Shown: piece after piece, positions 42,218 through 50,795 of the stretch
How positions within the stretch are numbered: position 1 is the first letter of the stretch
Layout: each line of letters begins with the position of its first letter
Source: an uncultured Clostridia bacterium
GTDB taxonomy: Bacteria; Bacillota; Clostridia; Oscillospirales; Acutalibacteraceae
DNA: 64,000 nucleotides
Reading direction: 5' to 3'
Assembly: GCA_938034875.1 (NCBI GenBank)
Contig: CALHND010000013.1
Coordinates: 62,001 to 126,000, forward strand
Program-made: the position numbers and the translations under genes
The notes under the pieces: generated by a model
Database searches by the model: none
What the model saw: only the letters and a program-made list of their open reading frames with translations
Told to the model about the DNA's origin: nothing

Positions 42218-42264
42218 TTAATAAATTTTTAAGTCGCAATTATTTATTCTTATAAATTATTAAC

Positions 42265-43473
42265 TTATTTTATAGTAATCGGACTTTCGTAAACGGTAGT
42301 ATCGGCATAATTTTCTTTAAACGTGCCACTGCCGCTGCATTTAAGGTTGTGAATGCCATGGCTATCGTAGCGGCTGATTACAACCGAATTCCCGTCTATT
42401 TTAAATACTGTCATGGTCAATGACGTATCGGGAGCACTTTCTTCTCCGGGGTTAAAATATCCGACATATCCTGCGTTCATGTAGGTGAATTTTAATTTTT
42501 GCTTTGTGTATTCCAAATTACTATTCATATAATCCCATTTAGTTTTTGTAGAAACAAAAATACTGTCACCAGGCTTATAGAAAATGCACGAGCCACCTAA
42601 ATAGTTATCGTATCCTTGCGAATGATTGTGTCCGAACAGGAATATGATATTCAGCCCCTGCTCTGCGCCTTCATTCAGCACATCAAAAATATATTTTGCA
42701 TATTGATTGTCTCCCTGCTCGGTACGGTTGGAACAGTGAAGCGGCAAATGCGATAAAACAAAAATTGGCCTGTTAAATTTGGTTTGTACTTTTTCATCAA
42801 GGTAAGCCTTTAGTTTATTTGCTGTGGCTTTAACCATCTCGGCATCGTCACCAACATCTACGTTACCATCGGTAGTATTTTTTCCTTGCTGCCACATATA
42901 ATCGTTTTCATTTATTAAAAAAACACCGTATGCTTTGCTTTTGGGGTCATTATCACCGCTGGGTGATGAGCCTTTTGTGCCTATTGGGTCATGATTACCC
43001 TGTCCCAAAACCATTTTGTCGGTACTAATACCAAAGCTTTTAGTAATTTGATTGGTCAAAGACTTTATTCCCGACTCACTATCTGACGGATTGTTGTTTA
43101 GCTGCAACGAAAAATCACCGCAAAACAGAAAACCGTCGGCTTTCTCTATCCCCGCTTCATTGATCCGATTTCCAATTCTGTTTACATTCTCGGCACTGCT
43201 AAAATCAGTACTTCCCTGAAAATCAGAGCAAGCAATAACAACCGCCTTTTGTTTAGGCTGTTTAGTATAGTCGATCAAGCTTGTGGCTTCCATTACACTT
43301 GTTGCTTCTATAACGCTTGTTTCGATTGCGCTTGTTGATTCTATTACGCTTGTTTCGGTTGCACTTGTTTCGGCTACTTTGTCTGTTTCAGTACAGCTTG
43401 ATGAGCAAAAAACACACACAACGCAGGCTAAAGCAGTAAAAATTGAAACAAGTTTTTTTATCATATTATTCAT
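42265..43473 (-). CDS. Exported metallophosphoesterase
   Basis: The 402-residue protein has a hydrophobic N-terminal signal (about residues 5-25, ending in a Cys/Ser cluster that might be a lipobox), a Thr/Ser/Glu repeat region (about 34-67), then a calcineurin-like phosphoesterase domain with ACSDFQG, FLFCGDFS, GQGNHDP, LSHLPLHC and LFGHNHSQ, which supply the two-metal site. Substrate unknown. ATG at 43473 follows GAGGGG by 7 bases; a longer frame to 43554 would overlap dut. It is the last gene of the nrd operon by position. Confidence 0.88.
   Translation of the reverse strand: MNNMIKKLVSIFTALACVVCVFCSSSCTETDKVAETSATETSVIESTSAIETSVIEATSVMEATSLIDYTKQPKQKAVVIACSDFQGSTDFSSAENVNRIGNRINEAGIEKADGFLFCGDFSLQLNNNPSDSESGIKSLTNQITKSFGISTDKMVLGQGNHDPIGTKGSSPSGDNDPKSKAYGVFLINENDYMWQQGKNTTDGNVDVGDDAEMVKATANKLKAYLDEKVQTKFNRPIFVLSHLPLHCSNRTEQGDNQYAKYIFDVLNEGAEQGLNIIFLFGHNHSQGYDNYLGGSCIFYKPGDSIFVSTKTKWDYMNSNLEYTKQKLKFTYMNAGYVGYFNPGEESAPDTSLTMTVFKIDGNSVVISRYDSHGIHNLKCSGSGTFKENYADTTVYESPITIK
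43280..43378. repeat. Tandem 15/18-bp repeats in the metallophosphoesterase gene
   Basis: Six imperfect units that start CTTGT (units of 18, 18, 15, 18, 15 bases and a partial one) encode the repeated ETSVIE/TSAIE-like motifs after the signal segment. Units stay in frame, so copy-number change would alter linker length only. Confidence 0.75.
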
Positions 43474-43498
43474 ACCCATACCCCTCACCCAAAAAAAC

Positions 43499-43939
43499 TT
43501 ATTTACCCGTACTGCCAAATCCTCCTGCACCGCGGTCTGTTTCATCAAGCTCATCTGCTTCGTTAAAAGAAACCGCTAAATACGGCATGATTACAAGCTG
43601 AGCTATGCGGTCGCCATTTTCGATAATTCGTTCATCATCTGTATCGTTGTGTATAGCAATTATGTATTCGCCGCGATAATCACTGTCACACACTCCCACA
43701 CAGTTAGCCGGTCTGAGTCCCTGTTTGGTTGCAAGTCCGCTGCGGGCAAAAATTGCACCGAAATATCCGTCGGGAACAGCTATTGCAAGTCCTGTGCCGA
43801 TTTTTTCGGTTGTGTGCGGTGCAATAACTGCACGCTCTGAATCTATGCAAGCATAAAGGTCGTAACCTGCTGCCTTTTCAGAGCCGGATGTCGGTAATTT
43901 TGCAGTTTCTTTTAGCTTTTTTACATTTACATTTATCAT
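43499..43939 (-). CDS. dut: dUTP diphosphatase
   Basis: The 146-residue trimeric-type dUTPase has AAGYDLYA (motif 1), ARSGLATKQGL (motif 2), GVCDSDYRGEYI (motif 3), NGDRIAQLVI (motif 4) and RGAGGFGSTG (motif 5, C-terminal). It hydrolyses dUTP to dUMP. The ATG at 43939 follows AGGTGGG by 5 bases and lies 13 bases after nrdG, so dUTP control is transcribed with the reductase. Confidence 0.96.
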   Translation of the reverse strand: MINVNVKKLKETAKLPTSGSEKAAGYDLYACIDSERAVIAPHTTEKIGTGLAIAVPDGYFGAIFARSGLATKQGLRPANCVGVCDSDYRGEYIIAIHNDTDDERIIENGDRIAQLVIMPYLAVSFNEADELDETDRGAGGFGSTGK

Positions 43940-43952
43940 TTTAACCCACCTC

Positions 43953-44477
43953 TTATTTGTCCCAAAGGACAATTTCTCCTTTTTTCCGTGTTTCGTTCAT
44001 ATCAATAAGTCTTTGATTTGACGAGCCACGAAAACGGAGAGAAATATCGTGCAAACGCTCAACATATCTGCCGTCAACCAGCACATCTACGAGCGACAGC
44101 ATTTCGTCGGTCACTTCGCAGCGCGGGTAACTGCCGTCACGCAATAGTTCTTTATCAAGCGTAAAGCCGCTGAACGCCCACACAGTTTTATTTGGATAGG
44201 TATCCCTCACCCTGTGCAAAAACGGTACAAGCCCACGCTGATTTACTGGTTCAAACGGCTCTCCACCGAGTAAGGTTAGTCCGTTTATATAATCGGGCTT
44301 TAGCATTTCAATTATACTATCCTCTGTCTCCCTTGTAAATAGCTGACCATAATTAAAATCCCATGTTTGAGGCTGAAAACAGTTTTCACAATGATTTGTG
44401 CAGCCCGAAACAAACAGAGTGACACGTATGCCCTCTCCGTTTGCAATATCGTAATTTTTAATATTTCCATAGTTCAT
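43953..44477 (-). CDS. nrdG: Anaerobic ribonucleotide reductase activating protein (radical SAM)
   Basis: The 174-residue protein has the radical-SAM cluster motif SGCTNHCENCFQPQTWDF (C-x3-C-x2-C) near residue 30 and GGEPFEPVN. It uses S-adenosylmethionine and a [4Fe-4S] cluster to place the glycyl radical on NrdD. It lies 59 bases behind nrdD, with a hairpin in the gap. Confidence 0.97.
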   Translation of the reverse strand: MNYGNIKNYDIANGEGIRVTLFVSGCTNHCENCFQPQTWDFNYGQLFTRETEDSIIEMLKPDYINGLTLLGGEPFEPVNQRGLVPFLHRVRDTYPNKTVWAFSGFTLDKELLRDGSYPRCEVTDEMLSLVDVLVDGRYVERLHDISLRFRGSSNQRLIDMNETRKKGEIVLWDK

Positions 44478-44497
44478 AGTTTACCATCCTATAAATT

Positions 44498-44527
44498 AAG
44501 GTGAGACCATATTAGGACTCACCTTAA
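44498..44527 (-). other. Stem-loop in the nrdD-nrdG gap
   Basis: A perfect 9-bp inverted repeat TAAGGTGAG/CTCACCTTA with a 12-base loop lies between the two genes. The minus-strand RNA has no T-run after it, so it is not a classical terminator; it could protect or process the mRNA and adjust the NrdD:NrdG ratio. Confidence 0.6.
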
Positions 44528-44536
44528 TGTTATTTT

Positions 44537-46711
44537 TTATAGATGAAGTACACGCTCTTTAATTTCCTGTGTTCTTCCTTGATTCCAGTACTGTGTGCCG
44601 ATGTATCCGCAAGTGCGGCGTGCAACATTCATTGTGGATTGGTCTGTATTGCCGCATTTTGGGCATTTCCAAACAAGCTTGCCGTCATCTTCAGTAATCT
44701 GAATTTCTCCGTCATAACCGCAATTTTGGCAATAATCTGACTTGGTATTCAGTTCAGCATACATGATGTGGTCGTAAATAAACTTCATAACCTGAAGCAC
44801 TGCCTCAAGGTTTTGCTGCATATTCGGAACCTCAACATAGCTGATTGCTCCGCCGGGTGATAAAGTCTGGAATTTAGCTTCAAATGCAAGCTTTTCAAAT
44901 GCATCGATCGGCTCGGTAACATGGACATGATAGCTGTTTGTAATATAGTTTTTGTCTGTAACATCCTTAACTATACCAAAACGCTTCTGCAGGCACTTTG
45001 CAAACTTGTAGGTTGTGCTCTCAAGCGGTGTACCGTACAGGCTGTAATCAATGTTTTCTGCAGCCTTCCATTTAGCTGTGTACTCGTTGAGCTTTTTCAT
45101 AACAGTAAGTCCGAATTCCTCGCCCTCCGGCTCGGTCATCTTTTTGCCTGTCATGCTGTATACACATTCCCACAGACCGGCAAAGCCCAAAGAAATAGTG
45201 GAATATCCGCCGTGAAGAAGTTTGTCGATCGGCTCGCCCTTTTTAAGACGAGCAAGTGCGCCGTGCTGCCACAAAATCGGTGCAGCGTCAGACAGAGTGC
45301 CGGTAAGGCGCTCATGGCGGCACTGGAGTGCACGGTGGCAAAGCTCCATACGCTCATCGAATATCTTCCAGAATTTGTCCATATCCTTGCGAGCGCTCAG
45401 TCCGATATCGACCAGGTTAACTGTAACAACGCCCTGATTGAAACGACCGTAATACTTCGGTTTGCCGTTTTCGTCAACATACGGTGTCAGGAAGCTGCGG
45501 CAACCCATGCAGGTGTAGCAATGACCTTCGCCATTCTTATCGACTTTATTCTGACGCATGATTTTTTCAGAAATATAATCCGGAACCATGCGCTTAGCAG
45601 TACATTTAGCAGCCAGCTGGGTAAGATACCAGTATTTACTGTCCTCACGAATATTGTCCTCTTCAAGAACATAAATAAGCTTCGGGAATGCAGGAGTAAT
45701 CCATACTCCATCTTCGTTTTTAACGCCATAATAGCGCTGGCGAAGAACTTCTTCGATAATAAGGGCAAGGTCGGCCTTTTCCTGCTCACTTTTTGCTTCG
45801 TTCAGGTACATAAACACCGTAACAAACGGAGCTTGACCGTTTGTGGTTAGCAGAGTGACGACCTGATACTGTATCATTTGAACGCCCTTTTTGATTTCTT
45901 CGCGAAGGCGCTTTTCTACCATACGAGCAATCTTTTCATCGCTGACTTCTATGCCGATGTCGTTCATTTCTTCAATAACAGATTTGCGTATCTTTTCGCG
46001 GCTGACCTGAACAAAAGGAGCCAAATGGGTCAGCGAAATGCTCTGACCACCATACTGGTTAGAGGCGACCTGTGCAATTATCTGAGTTGCAATGTTGCAT
46101 GCGGTTGAAAAACTGTGTGGTTTTTCAATCATTGTACCGGAAATAACAGTACCGTTTTGCAGCATTTCTTCCAAGTTTACAAGGTCACAGTTATGCATAT
46201 GCTGAGCATAATAGTCGGTATCATGGAAATGAATGATGCCTTCGTTATGTGCCTCAACAATATCCTGAGGCAGCAATATACGACTAGTAATGTCCTTGCT
46301 GACCTCACCCGCCATGTAGTCACGCTGAACGCTGTTAACTGTCGGGTTTTTGTTGGAGTTTTCCTGTTTAACCTCTTCGTTATTGCACTCAATCAGGCTC
46401 AAAATCTTGTCATCAGTGGTATTAGACTTGCGCACAAGGCTGCGTGTGTAGCGATATGTAATGTACCGCTTTGCTACCTCAAATGCACCATGGGCCATAA
46501 TCTGTTTCTCTACGAGGTCCTGAATCTCCTCAACAGATGGGGCACGGCTCATTTTTTCGCACTGAAGTTCAACCGACTCCGCGATACGTTTAATTTGGGT
46601 TTCAGTCATGCGTTCTGATTCGTCTACAACCTCGTTTGCTTTTGTAATAGCAACAAGAATTTTATTGAGGTCGAAATTAACCTCAGAACCATTTCTTTTT
46701 ATAATTTTCAT
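44537..46711 (-). CDS. nrdD: Anaerobic (class III) ribonucleoside-triphosphate reductase
   Basis: The 724-residue protein has an N-terminal ATP-cone (MKIIKRNGSEVNFDLNKIL, residues 1 to about 95), the ten-stranded catalytic barrel, a zinc site near the C-terminus (CQNC and CPKC) and the glycyl-radical segment RTCGYIGTQYWNQGR. It makes deoxynucleotides without oxygen, with formate as usual reductant. The ATG at 46711 follows GGGAGT by about 10 bases; an earlier ATG at 46744 lacks a site. It is regulated by NrdR-type boxes. Confidence 0.97.
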   Translation of the reverse strand: MKIIKRNGSEVNFDLNKILVAITKANEVVDESERMTETQIKRIAESVELQCEKMSRAPSVEEIQDLVEKQIMAHGAFEVAKRYITYRYTRSLVRKSNTTDDKILSLIECNNEEVKQENSNKNPTVNSVQRDYMAGEVSKDITSRILLPQDIVEAHNEGIIHFHDTDYYAQHMHNCDLVNLEEMLQNGTVISGTMIEKPHSFSTACNIATQIIAQVASNQYGGQSISLTHLAPFVQVSREKIRKSVIEEMNDIGIEVSDEKIARMVEKRLREEIKKGVQMIQYQVVTLLTTNGQAPFVTVFMYLNEAKSEQEKADLALIIEEVLRQRYYGVKNEDGVWITPAFPKLIYVLEEDNIREDSKYWYLTQLAAKCTAKRMVPDYISEKIMRQNKVDKNGEGHCYTCMGCRSFLTPYVDENGKPKYYGRFNQGVVTVNLVDIGLSARKDMDKFWKIFDERMELCHRALQCRHERLTGTLSDAAPILWQHGALARLKKGEPIDKLLHGGYSTISLGFAGLWECVYSMTGKKMTEPEGEEFGLTVMKKLNEYTAKWKAAENIDYSLYGTPLESTTYKFAKCLQKRFGIVKDVTDKNYITNSYHVHVTEPIDAFEKLAFEAKFQTLSPGGAISYVEVPNMQQNLEAVLQVMKFIYDHIMYAELNTKSDYCQNCGYDGEIQITEDDGKLVWKCPKCGNTDQSTMNVARRTCGYIGTQYWNQGRTQEIKERVLHL

Positions 46712-46758
46712 CTTTCTTGGTACTCCCTTTTCTAAATCTAACATTTATATAACCAAAT

Positions 46759-46774
46759 ATACTGTTAATAGTGT
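46759..46774. promoter_or_regulatory. NrdR box, promoter-distal copy
   Basis: The 16-mer ATACTGTTAATAGTGT matches the NrdR palindrome consensus ACACTATATATAGTGT at 12 of 16 positions. It lies just downstream of the predicted nrdD transcription start, 33 bp centre-to-centre from the second box, about three helical turns. Confidence 0.7.
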
Positions 46775-46785
46775 TGTCGTACATT

Positions 46786-46814
46786 ATGATAGCACTATAT
46801 ATTGTGTTTTGCAA
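46786..46814 (-). promoter_or_regulatory. Promoter of the nrdD-nrdG-dut operon
   Basis: On the minus strand TTGCAA (46814-46809) and TATCAT (46791-46786) are 17 bases apart; an NrdR box fills the spacer. Confidence 0.75.
46792..46807. promoter_or_regulatory. NrdR box within the promoter spacer
   Basis: GCACTATATATTGTGT matches the NrdR consensus ACACTATATATAGTGT at 14 of 16 positions and lies exactly between the -35 and -10 elements, a position from which a bound repressor would exclude RNA polymerase. The nrdR gene is not in this window. Confidence 0.82.
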
Positions 46815-46962
46815 TAATAAAATTACTTTGTAATATTTTTTGTAAATATTACACGATTATTACAGAATTATTTTAACACATTTGACAAACTTATTAATAT
46901 TAAACCACATTATATGCTAATTATAATAAGTTGGTATACAATATATTCCATTTTTAAGCACA

Positions 46963-46993
46963 AACAGGCTTTCTCAAAATTGAGAAGCCTGTT
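46963..46993 (-). terminator. Probable terminator of the DUF1846 gene
   Basis: ACAGGCTT and AAGCCTGT pair with an inner TCTCA/TGAGA stem. The T-run in the minus RNA is short (TTTGTG); a better T-run is on the plus strand. It lies 21 bases after the gene's stop. Confidence 0.55.
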
Positions 46994-47013
46994 TTATATA
47001 TTTTTATTGTGTT

Positions 47014-48498
47014 TTATGGGTGGAACAGTTTTTTGGTTTGATATACCGGCTCGCAAGTAACCAGAATTCCAAGTTTTTTAAGCACATTAATATCAACCTG
47101 TGACAAAATAACTGAAGAATGAGCGTTGCAATTTTTAAGCTTTGCTATCTGTTCCATAGCAAGCTTTGCCTTCGGGTCACTAACCGAGCATATCGACAGT
47201 GCAACAAGAAGCTCATCGGTATGCAGACGCGGATTGTGATTGCCCAAAAAATCTACCTTTAGCGATTGAACCGGTTCAAGTACCTCGCGCGAAATCAGGT
47301 CAATGCTGTCATCAATTCCTCCCAGCTCCTTCAGAGCATTAAGCAGCATAGCTGCGGTTGCACCCAGAAGCTTTGAGGTTTTGCCCGTGACAATGCGTCC
47401 GTCGGGCAACTCTATTGCAGCAGCAGGGCCCTCTGTGTCGGCCGCTTTTTTATTGGCTGCCGCTATAACAGAGCGATTTTCAGGCGTAATGCCCGCGGTA
47501 TTCATAAGAATTTCAATTTTATGAGCATCTGCTCCGTCACTGTTGCCCTTTCGTATATCGCACAAAGCATTATAATATCGTCTAATAATTTCGTCTTTTG
47601 CCGCTGTGCGTACCGCTTCATCGTCAAAAATGCAGTTACCAGCCATATTTACACCCATATCTGTGGGTGATTTATACGGGCATGTACCGCTGATTTTTTT
47701 AAACATAGCTGAAAGAACAGGGTAAATTTCAACATCTCGGTTATAGTTTACAGTAGTAGTGCCGTATGCTTCAAGATGGTACGGGTCAATCATATTTACA
47801 TCGTTAAGGTCGGCTGTTGCTGCCTCATAAGCTATATTAACAGGGTGTGTGAGAGGTAAATTCCATATAGGGAATGTTTCAAATTTAGCGTATCCTGACT
47901 CAATGCCACGCTTGTGATCGTGATAAAGCTGGCTGAGACAGGTGGCCATTTTTCCGCTACCCGGGCCGGGTGCGGTAACAACAACAAGCGATCGTGTCGT
48001 CTCAATATATTCGTTTTTACCGTATCCGTTATCGCTGACTATACCGGCAATGTCGCTCGGATATCCCGGAATGGAATAGTGTCGGTAAACTTTTACACCC
48101 AAGGATTCGAGGCGCTTTTGGAATACTCCGGCAGCTGGCTGGTCGCTGTAACGGGTTAGAACAACGCTGCCCACGTACAATCCAAATCCGCGGAAAGCAT
48201 CTATAAGTCGCAGCACATCGACATCATAGGTAATGCCAAGGTCTCCCCTGACTTTGTTTTTCTCGATATCAGCGGCATTGATAACTATAACAACTTCTGC
48301 CTGTTCTTTTAACTGTATGAGCATACGGATTTTGCTGTCCGGTTCAAATCCCGGGAGCACGCGCGCCGCATGGTAGTCGTCAAACAGTTTTCCACCAAAT
48401 TCAAGGTATAGTTTTCCGCCGAACTGCGCAATGCGTTCACGTATATGCTCTGACTGCATTTTTATATATTTGTCGTTATCAAACCCCTGTTTATACAT
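47014..48498 (-). CDS. DUF1846 (UPF0371) family protein
   Basis: The 494-residue protein matches the DUF1846 family throughout: N-terminal QSEHIRERIAQFGGKLYLEF, GFEPDSKIRMLIQL, and the P-loop-like VVTAPGPGSGKMATCLSQL near residue 175, followed by a region with HLEAYGTTTVNYNRDVE. Length is that of the family (about 490-510). A structure exists in the family, but no activity is firmly established. It is monocistronic with its own promoter. Confidence 0.9.
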   Translation of the reverse strand: MYKQGFDNDKYIKMQSEHIRERIAQFGGKLYLEFGGKLFDDYHAARVLPGFEPDSKIRMLIQLKEQAEVVIVINAADIEKNKVRGDLGITYDVDVLRLIDAFRGFGLYVGSVVLTRYSDQPAAGVFQKRLESLGVKVYRHYSIPGYPSDIAGIVSDNGYGKNEYIETTRSLVVVTAPGPGSGKMATCLSQLYHDHKRGIESGYAKFETFPIWNLPLTHPVNIAYEAATADLNDVNMIDPYHLEAYGTTTVNYNRDVEIYPVLSAMFKKISGTCPYKSPTDMGVNMAGNCIFDDEAVRTAAKDEIIRRYYNALCDIRKGNSDGADAHKIEILMNTAGITPENRSVIAAANKKAADTEGPAAAIELPDGRIVTGKTSKLLGATAAMLLNALKELGGIDDSIDLISREVLEPVQSLKVDFLGNHNPRLHTDELLVALSICSVSDPKAKLAMEQIAKLKNCNAHSSVILSQVDINVLKKLGILVTCEPVYQTKKLFHP

Positions 48499-48535
48499 AC
48501 GCCCACCTCAAACATTCTACAAATTACAACATATC

Positions 48536-48564
48536 ATTTTACTATATACTAATTATTATTTCAA
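48536..48564 (-). promoter_or_regulatory. Promoter of the DUF1846 gene
   Basis: On the minus strand TTGAAA (48564-48559) and TAAAAT (48541-48536) have a 17-base spacer, 37 bases before the ATG, which has GAGGTGGG upstream. Confidence 0.75.
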
Positions 48565-48666
48565 GGACAACCTTTAATTTTCACAAAAAAAGAACGCCAC
48601 ATTTTACCAATTTGTCATCGGCACTGTCTGTAAAACATGGGATTCAGTAATTTTTGTAAAAACAAC

Positions 48667-48698
48667 CATAAAAAAACGCACCGAAAAGGTCGGTGCGA
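48667..48698 (-). terminator. Terminator of the proBAC operon
   Basis: CGCACCGA/TCGGTGCG forms a perfect 8-bp stem with a 5-base loop. The A-run on its left is a run of seven T in the minus RNA. It lies about 20 bases after the proC stop. Confidence 0.93.
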
Positions 48699-48716
48699 AT
48701 TTATTTTTATGGTTAC

Positions 48717-49523
48717 TTATTTACCAAGCTCAATCGAGCGATTGTAGGCAGCCTTTACCGCATTTATTGCGGCAGCTCTGAAATCAGCGCTTTCAAGTGC
48801 GCTTACTCCGGCTATAGTTGTGCCGGCAGGACTGCAAACCGCATCCTTTAATTCTGCAGGATGGCGACCTGTTTCCTGAATAAGTCGAGCCGAACCAAGT
48901 ACTGTCTGCACAGCAAAATCAAGTGCCTGAGCACGCGGCAATCCGCACGCAACAGCTCCATCGGCAAGTGCCTCTATAAACATGAAAACATACGCAGGGC
49001 CGCTGCCTGAAAGTGCGCATCCTGCATCAAACAGTTTTTCATCAAGCATATCTATGCGACCCGCCCCAGCCATAAGCGAGCGGAATTCGTCTAATTCATC
49101 GGCCTGCACTTGACTGTTTGCAGTGCAAAGTATCATTGCTTCGCCAACCGAAGCGGCCACATTAGGCATTATGCGGATAACGGGATAATCATTTCTCAAC
49201 ATGTCGGTTATTTTTGCCATGCTGACACCTGCAGCCATAGAAACAAGCACAAACCTGTCATTGCGTTTAGCTAAAATCGGGGCTATTTCGTCAAGCAGAG
49301 TATGCATTATCTGTGGCTTTACACCAAGAAAAATATATTTACATTCAGCGGCTACTGTTGCAACATCACCACTGTTGCAACAAAGTTCTTTTGCAAGTGC
49401 GGCTGCCTTTACGGTATTGCTGTCTGCAAGCAGCGCAGAAAATTGTGAGCTGCCCTTTTTTGCTGCAGCGGCAAGTGCGCCACCCATGTTGCCTGTTCCA
49501 ATAAATCCGAATGTGTATTTCAT
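48717..49523 (-). CDS. proC: Pyrroline-5-carboxylate reductase
   Basis: The 268-residue protein has the NAD(P)-binding start GFIGTGNMGGALAAAAKK, VIRIMPNVAASVGEAM and the C-terminal signature SGSGPAYVFMFIEALADG and VCSPAGTTIAGVSALE. It reduces 1-pyrroline-5-carboxylate to proline, the last step of the pathway. It lies 12 bases after proA in the proB-proA-proC operon. Confidence 0.97.
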   Translation of the reverse strand: MKYTFGFIGTGNMGGALAAAAKKGSSQFSALLADSNTVKAAALAKELCCNSGDVATVAAECKYIFLGVKPQIMHTLLDEIAPILAKRNDRFVLVSMAAGVSMAKITDMLRNDYPVIRIMPNVAASVGEAMILCTANSQVQADELDEFRSLMAGAGRIDMLDEKLFDAGCALSGSGPAYVFMFIEALADGAVACGLPRAQALDFAVQTVLGSARLIQETGRHPAELKDAVCSPAGTTIAGVSALESADFRAAAINAVKAAYNRSIELGK

Positions 49524-49535
49524 CCTTTTTCTCCT

Positions 49536-50795
49536 TTATCGTATCTGGCCGTTTCCGCGCACGATATATTTATAGGTTGTAAGCTCTTCGAGTCCCATTG
49601 GACCGCGTGCGTGCAGTTTTTGCGTAGAAATACCCATTTCGCATCCGAGTCCAAATTCGCCGCCGTCGGTAAATCTGGTTGATGCATTAACATATACGGC
49701 AGCACTATCCACATTTGCAGTAAAGTAATTGGATGCTTCTGCGTTTTCGGTAACGATAGCCTCGCTGTGTCCGGTGGAATGAAGGGCTATATGGTTTACG
49801 GCTTCTTTTACGCCACTAACTACCTTAACTGCGAGTATATAATTAAGAAATTCTGTATCAAAATCATTTTCTGATGCTGGTGTACCGTCAATAATTTTTG
49901 CAGCATTTTCACACAGTCGAAGTTCGACCGGAGTTAAACCATTATCCTTTCGGTCATCCACAATGCGTTTTTTAAGCATCGGCAAAAACTTTTCAGCAAC
50001 AAGAGAGTCAACCAAGCAAATTTCGCATGCGTTGCATACCGATGGGCGGCTTGTTTTTGCATTTTCTACAATGTTTACTGCTTTATCTAAATCTGCATCC
50101 CCGTCAACATAAACGGTGCATATACCTGTTCCGGTTTCAATGCACGGAACCTTTGCATTTTCGGTGCAAGCAGAAATAAGTCCCTTTCCACCGCGAGGAA
50201 TGAGCAAATCAACAAATCCCACAGCAGTCATAAGCTCATTTGCGCTTGCTCTAGTCGTGTCCTCGACTATGCTGATAAGCTCTTTCGGCAGCCCTTCCGC
50301 TTCAATACCTTGGCGCAGTGCTGAAACGACAGCCGATGAAGTGCGAAACGCCTCTTTTCCGCCACGAAGAACACAAACATTTCCGCTTTTAAACGCAAGA
50401 ACAGCGGCATCTGAGGTCACATTTGGCCGACTTTCATAGATAATAGCCACTACGCCCATAGGCACAGAAGTTTTTTCAATAGTAAGTCCGTCACAGCGAA
50501 TATGACTTGCCCGTACTTTTCCCACCGGATCGTCGAGAGAAGCTACGCTTCGCATACCGTCGGCCATTGCACAAATGCGCTCATGGCTAAGAGCAAGCCT
50601 GTCAAGCATTACGTCAGAAATGCTGCCGCGTGCCGCCTCAACATCAAGCGCATTTGCAGCAAGTATCTCGGCTTCGTTTGCCTCAAGGCAGTCCGCCATA
50701 GTCATAATAGCTCGGTTTTTATCCTCTGTGGAAAGTGTCGCAATATATGGCTTAGCCGCCTTTGCTTTTTGCAGAATATCTGCAGTTGATATCAT
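49536..50795 (-). CDS. proA: Gamma-glutamyl phosphate reductase
   Basis: The 419-residue aldehyde-dehydrogenase-fold enzyme has VGVVAIIYESRPNVT-type MGVVAIIYESRPNVTSDAA, VLRGGKEAFRTS, and the catalytic Cys region RPSVCNACEICLVD near residue 250. It reduces gamma-glutamyl phosphate to glutamate semialdehyde. The ATG overlaps the proB stop by one base (TAATG). Confidence 0.97.
   Translation of the reverse strand: MISTADILQKAKAAKPYIATLSTEDKNRAIMTMADCLEANEAEILAANALDVEAARGSISDVMLDRLALSHERICAMADGMRSVASLDDPVGKVRASHIRCDGLTIEKTSVPMGVVAIIYESRPNVTSDAAVLAFKSGNVCVLRGGKEAFRTSSAVVSALRQGIEAEGLPKELISIVEDTTRASANELMTAVGFVDLLIPRGGKGLISACTENAKVPCIETGTGICTVYVDGDADLDKAVNIVENAKTSRPSVCNACEICLVDSLVAEKFLPMLKKRIVDDRKDNGLTPVELRLCENAAKIIDGTPASENDFDTEFLNYILAVKVVSGVKEAVNHIALHSTGHSEAIVTENAEASNYFTANVDSAAVYVNASTRFTDGGEFGLGCEMGISTQKLHARGPMGLEELTTYKYIVRGNGQIR

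Noticed and set aside
44921..45850. A 309-codon plus-strand frame inside nrdD
   Set aside because: It is antisense to a fully conserved gene, has no ribosome site, and reads as a Cys/His/Leu-rich shadow typical of reversed codon usage.
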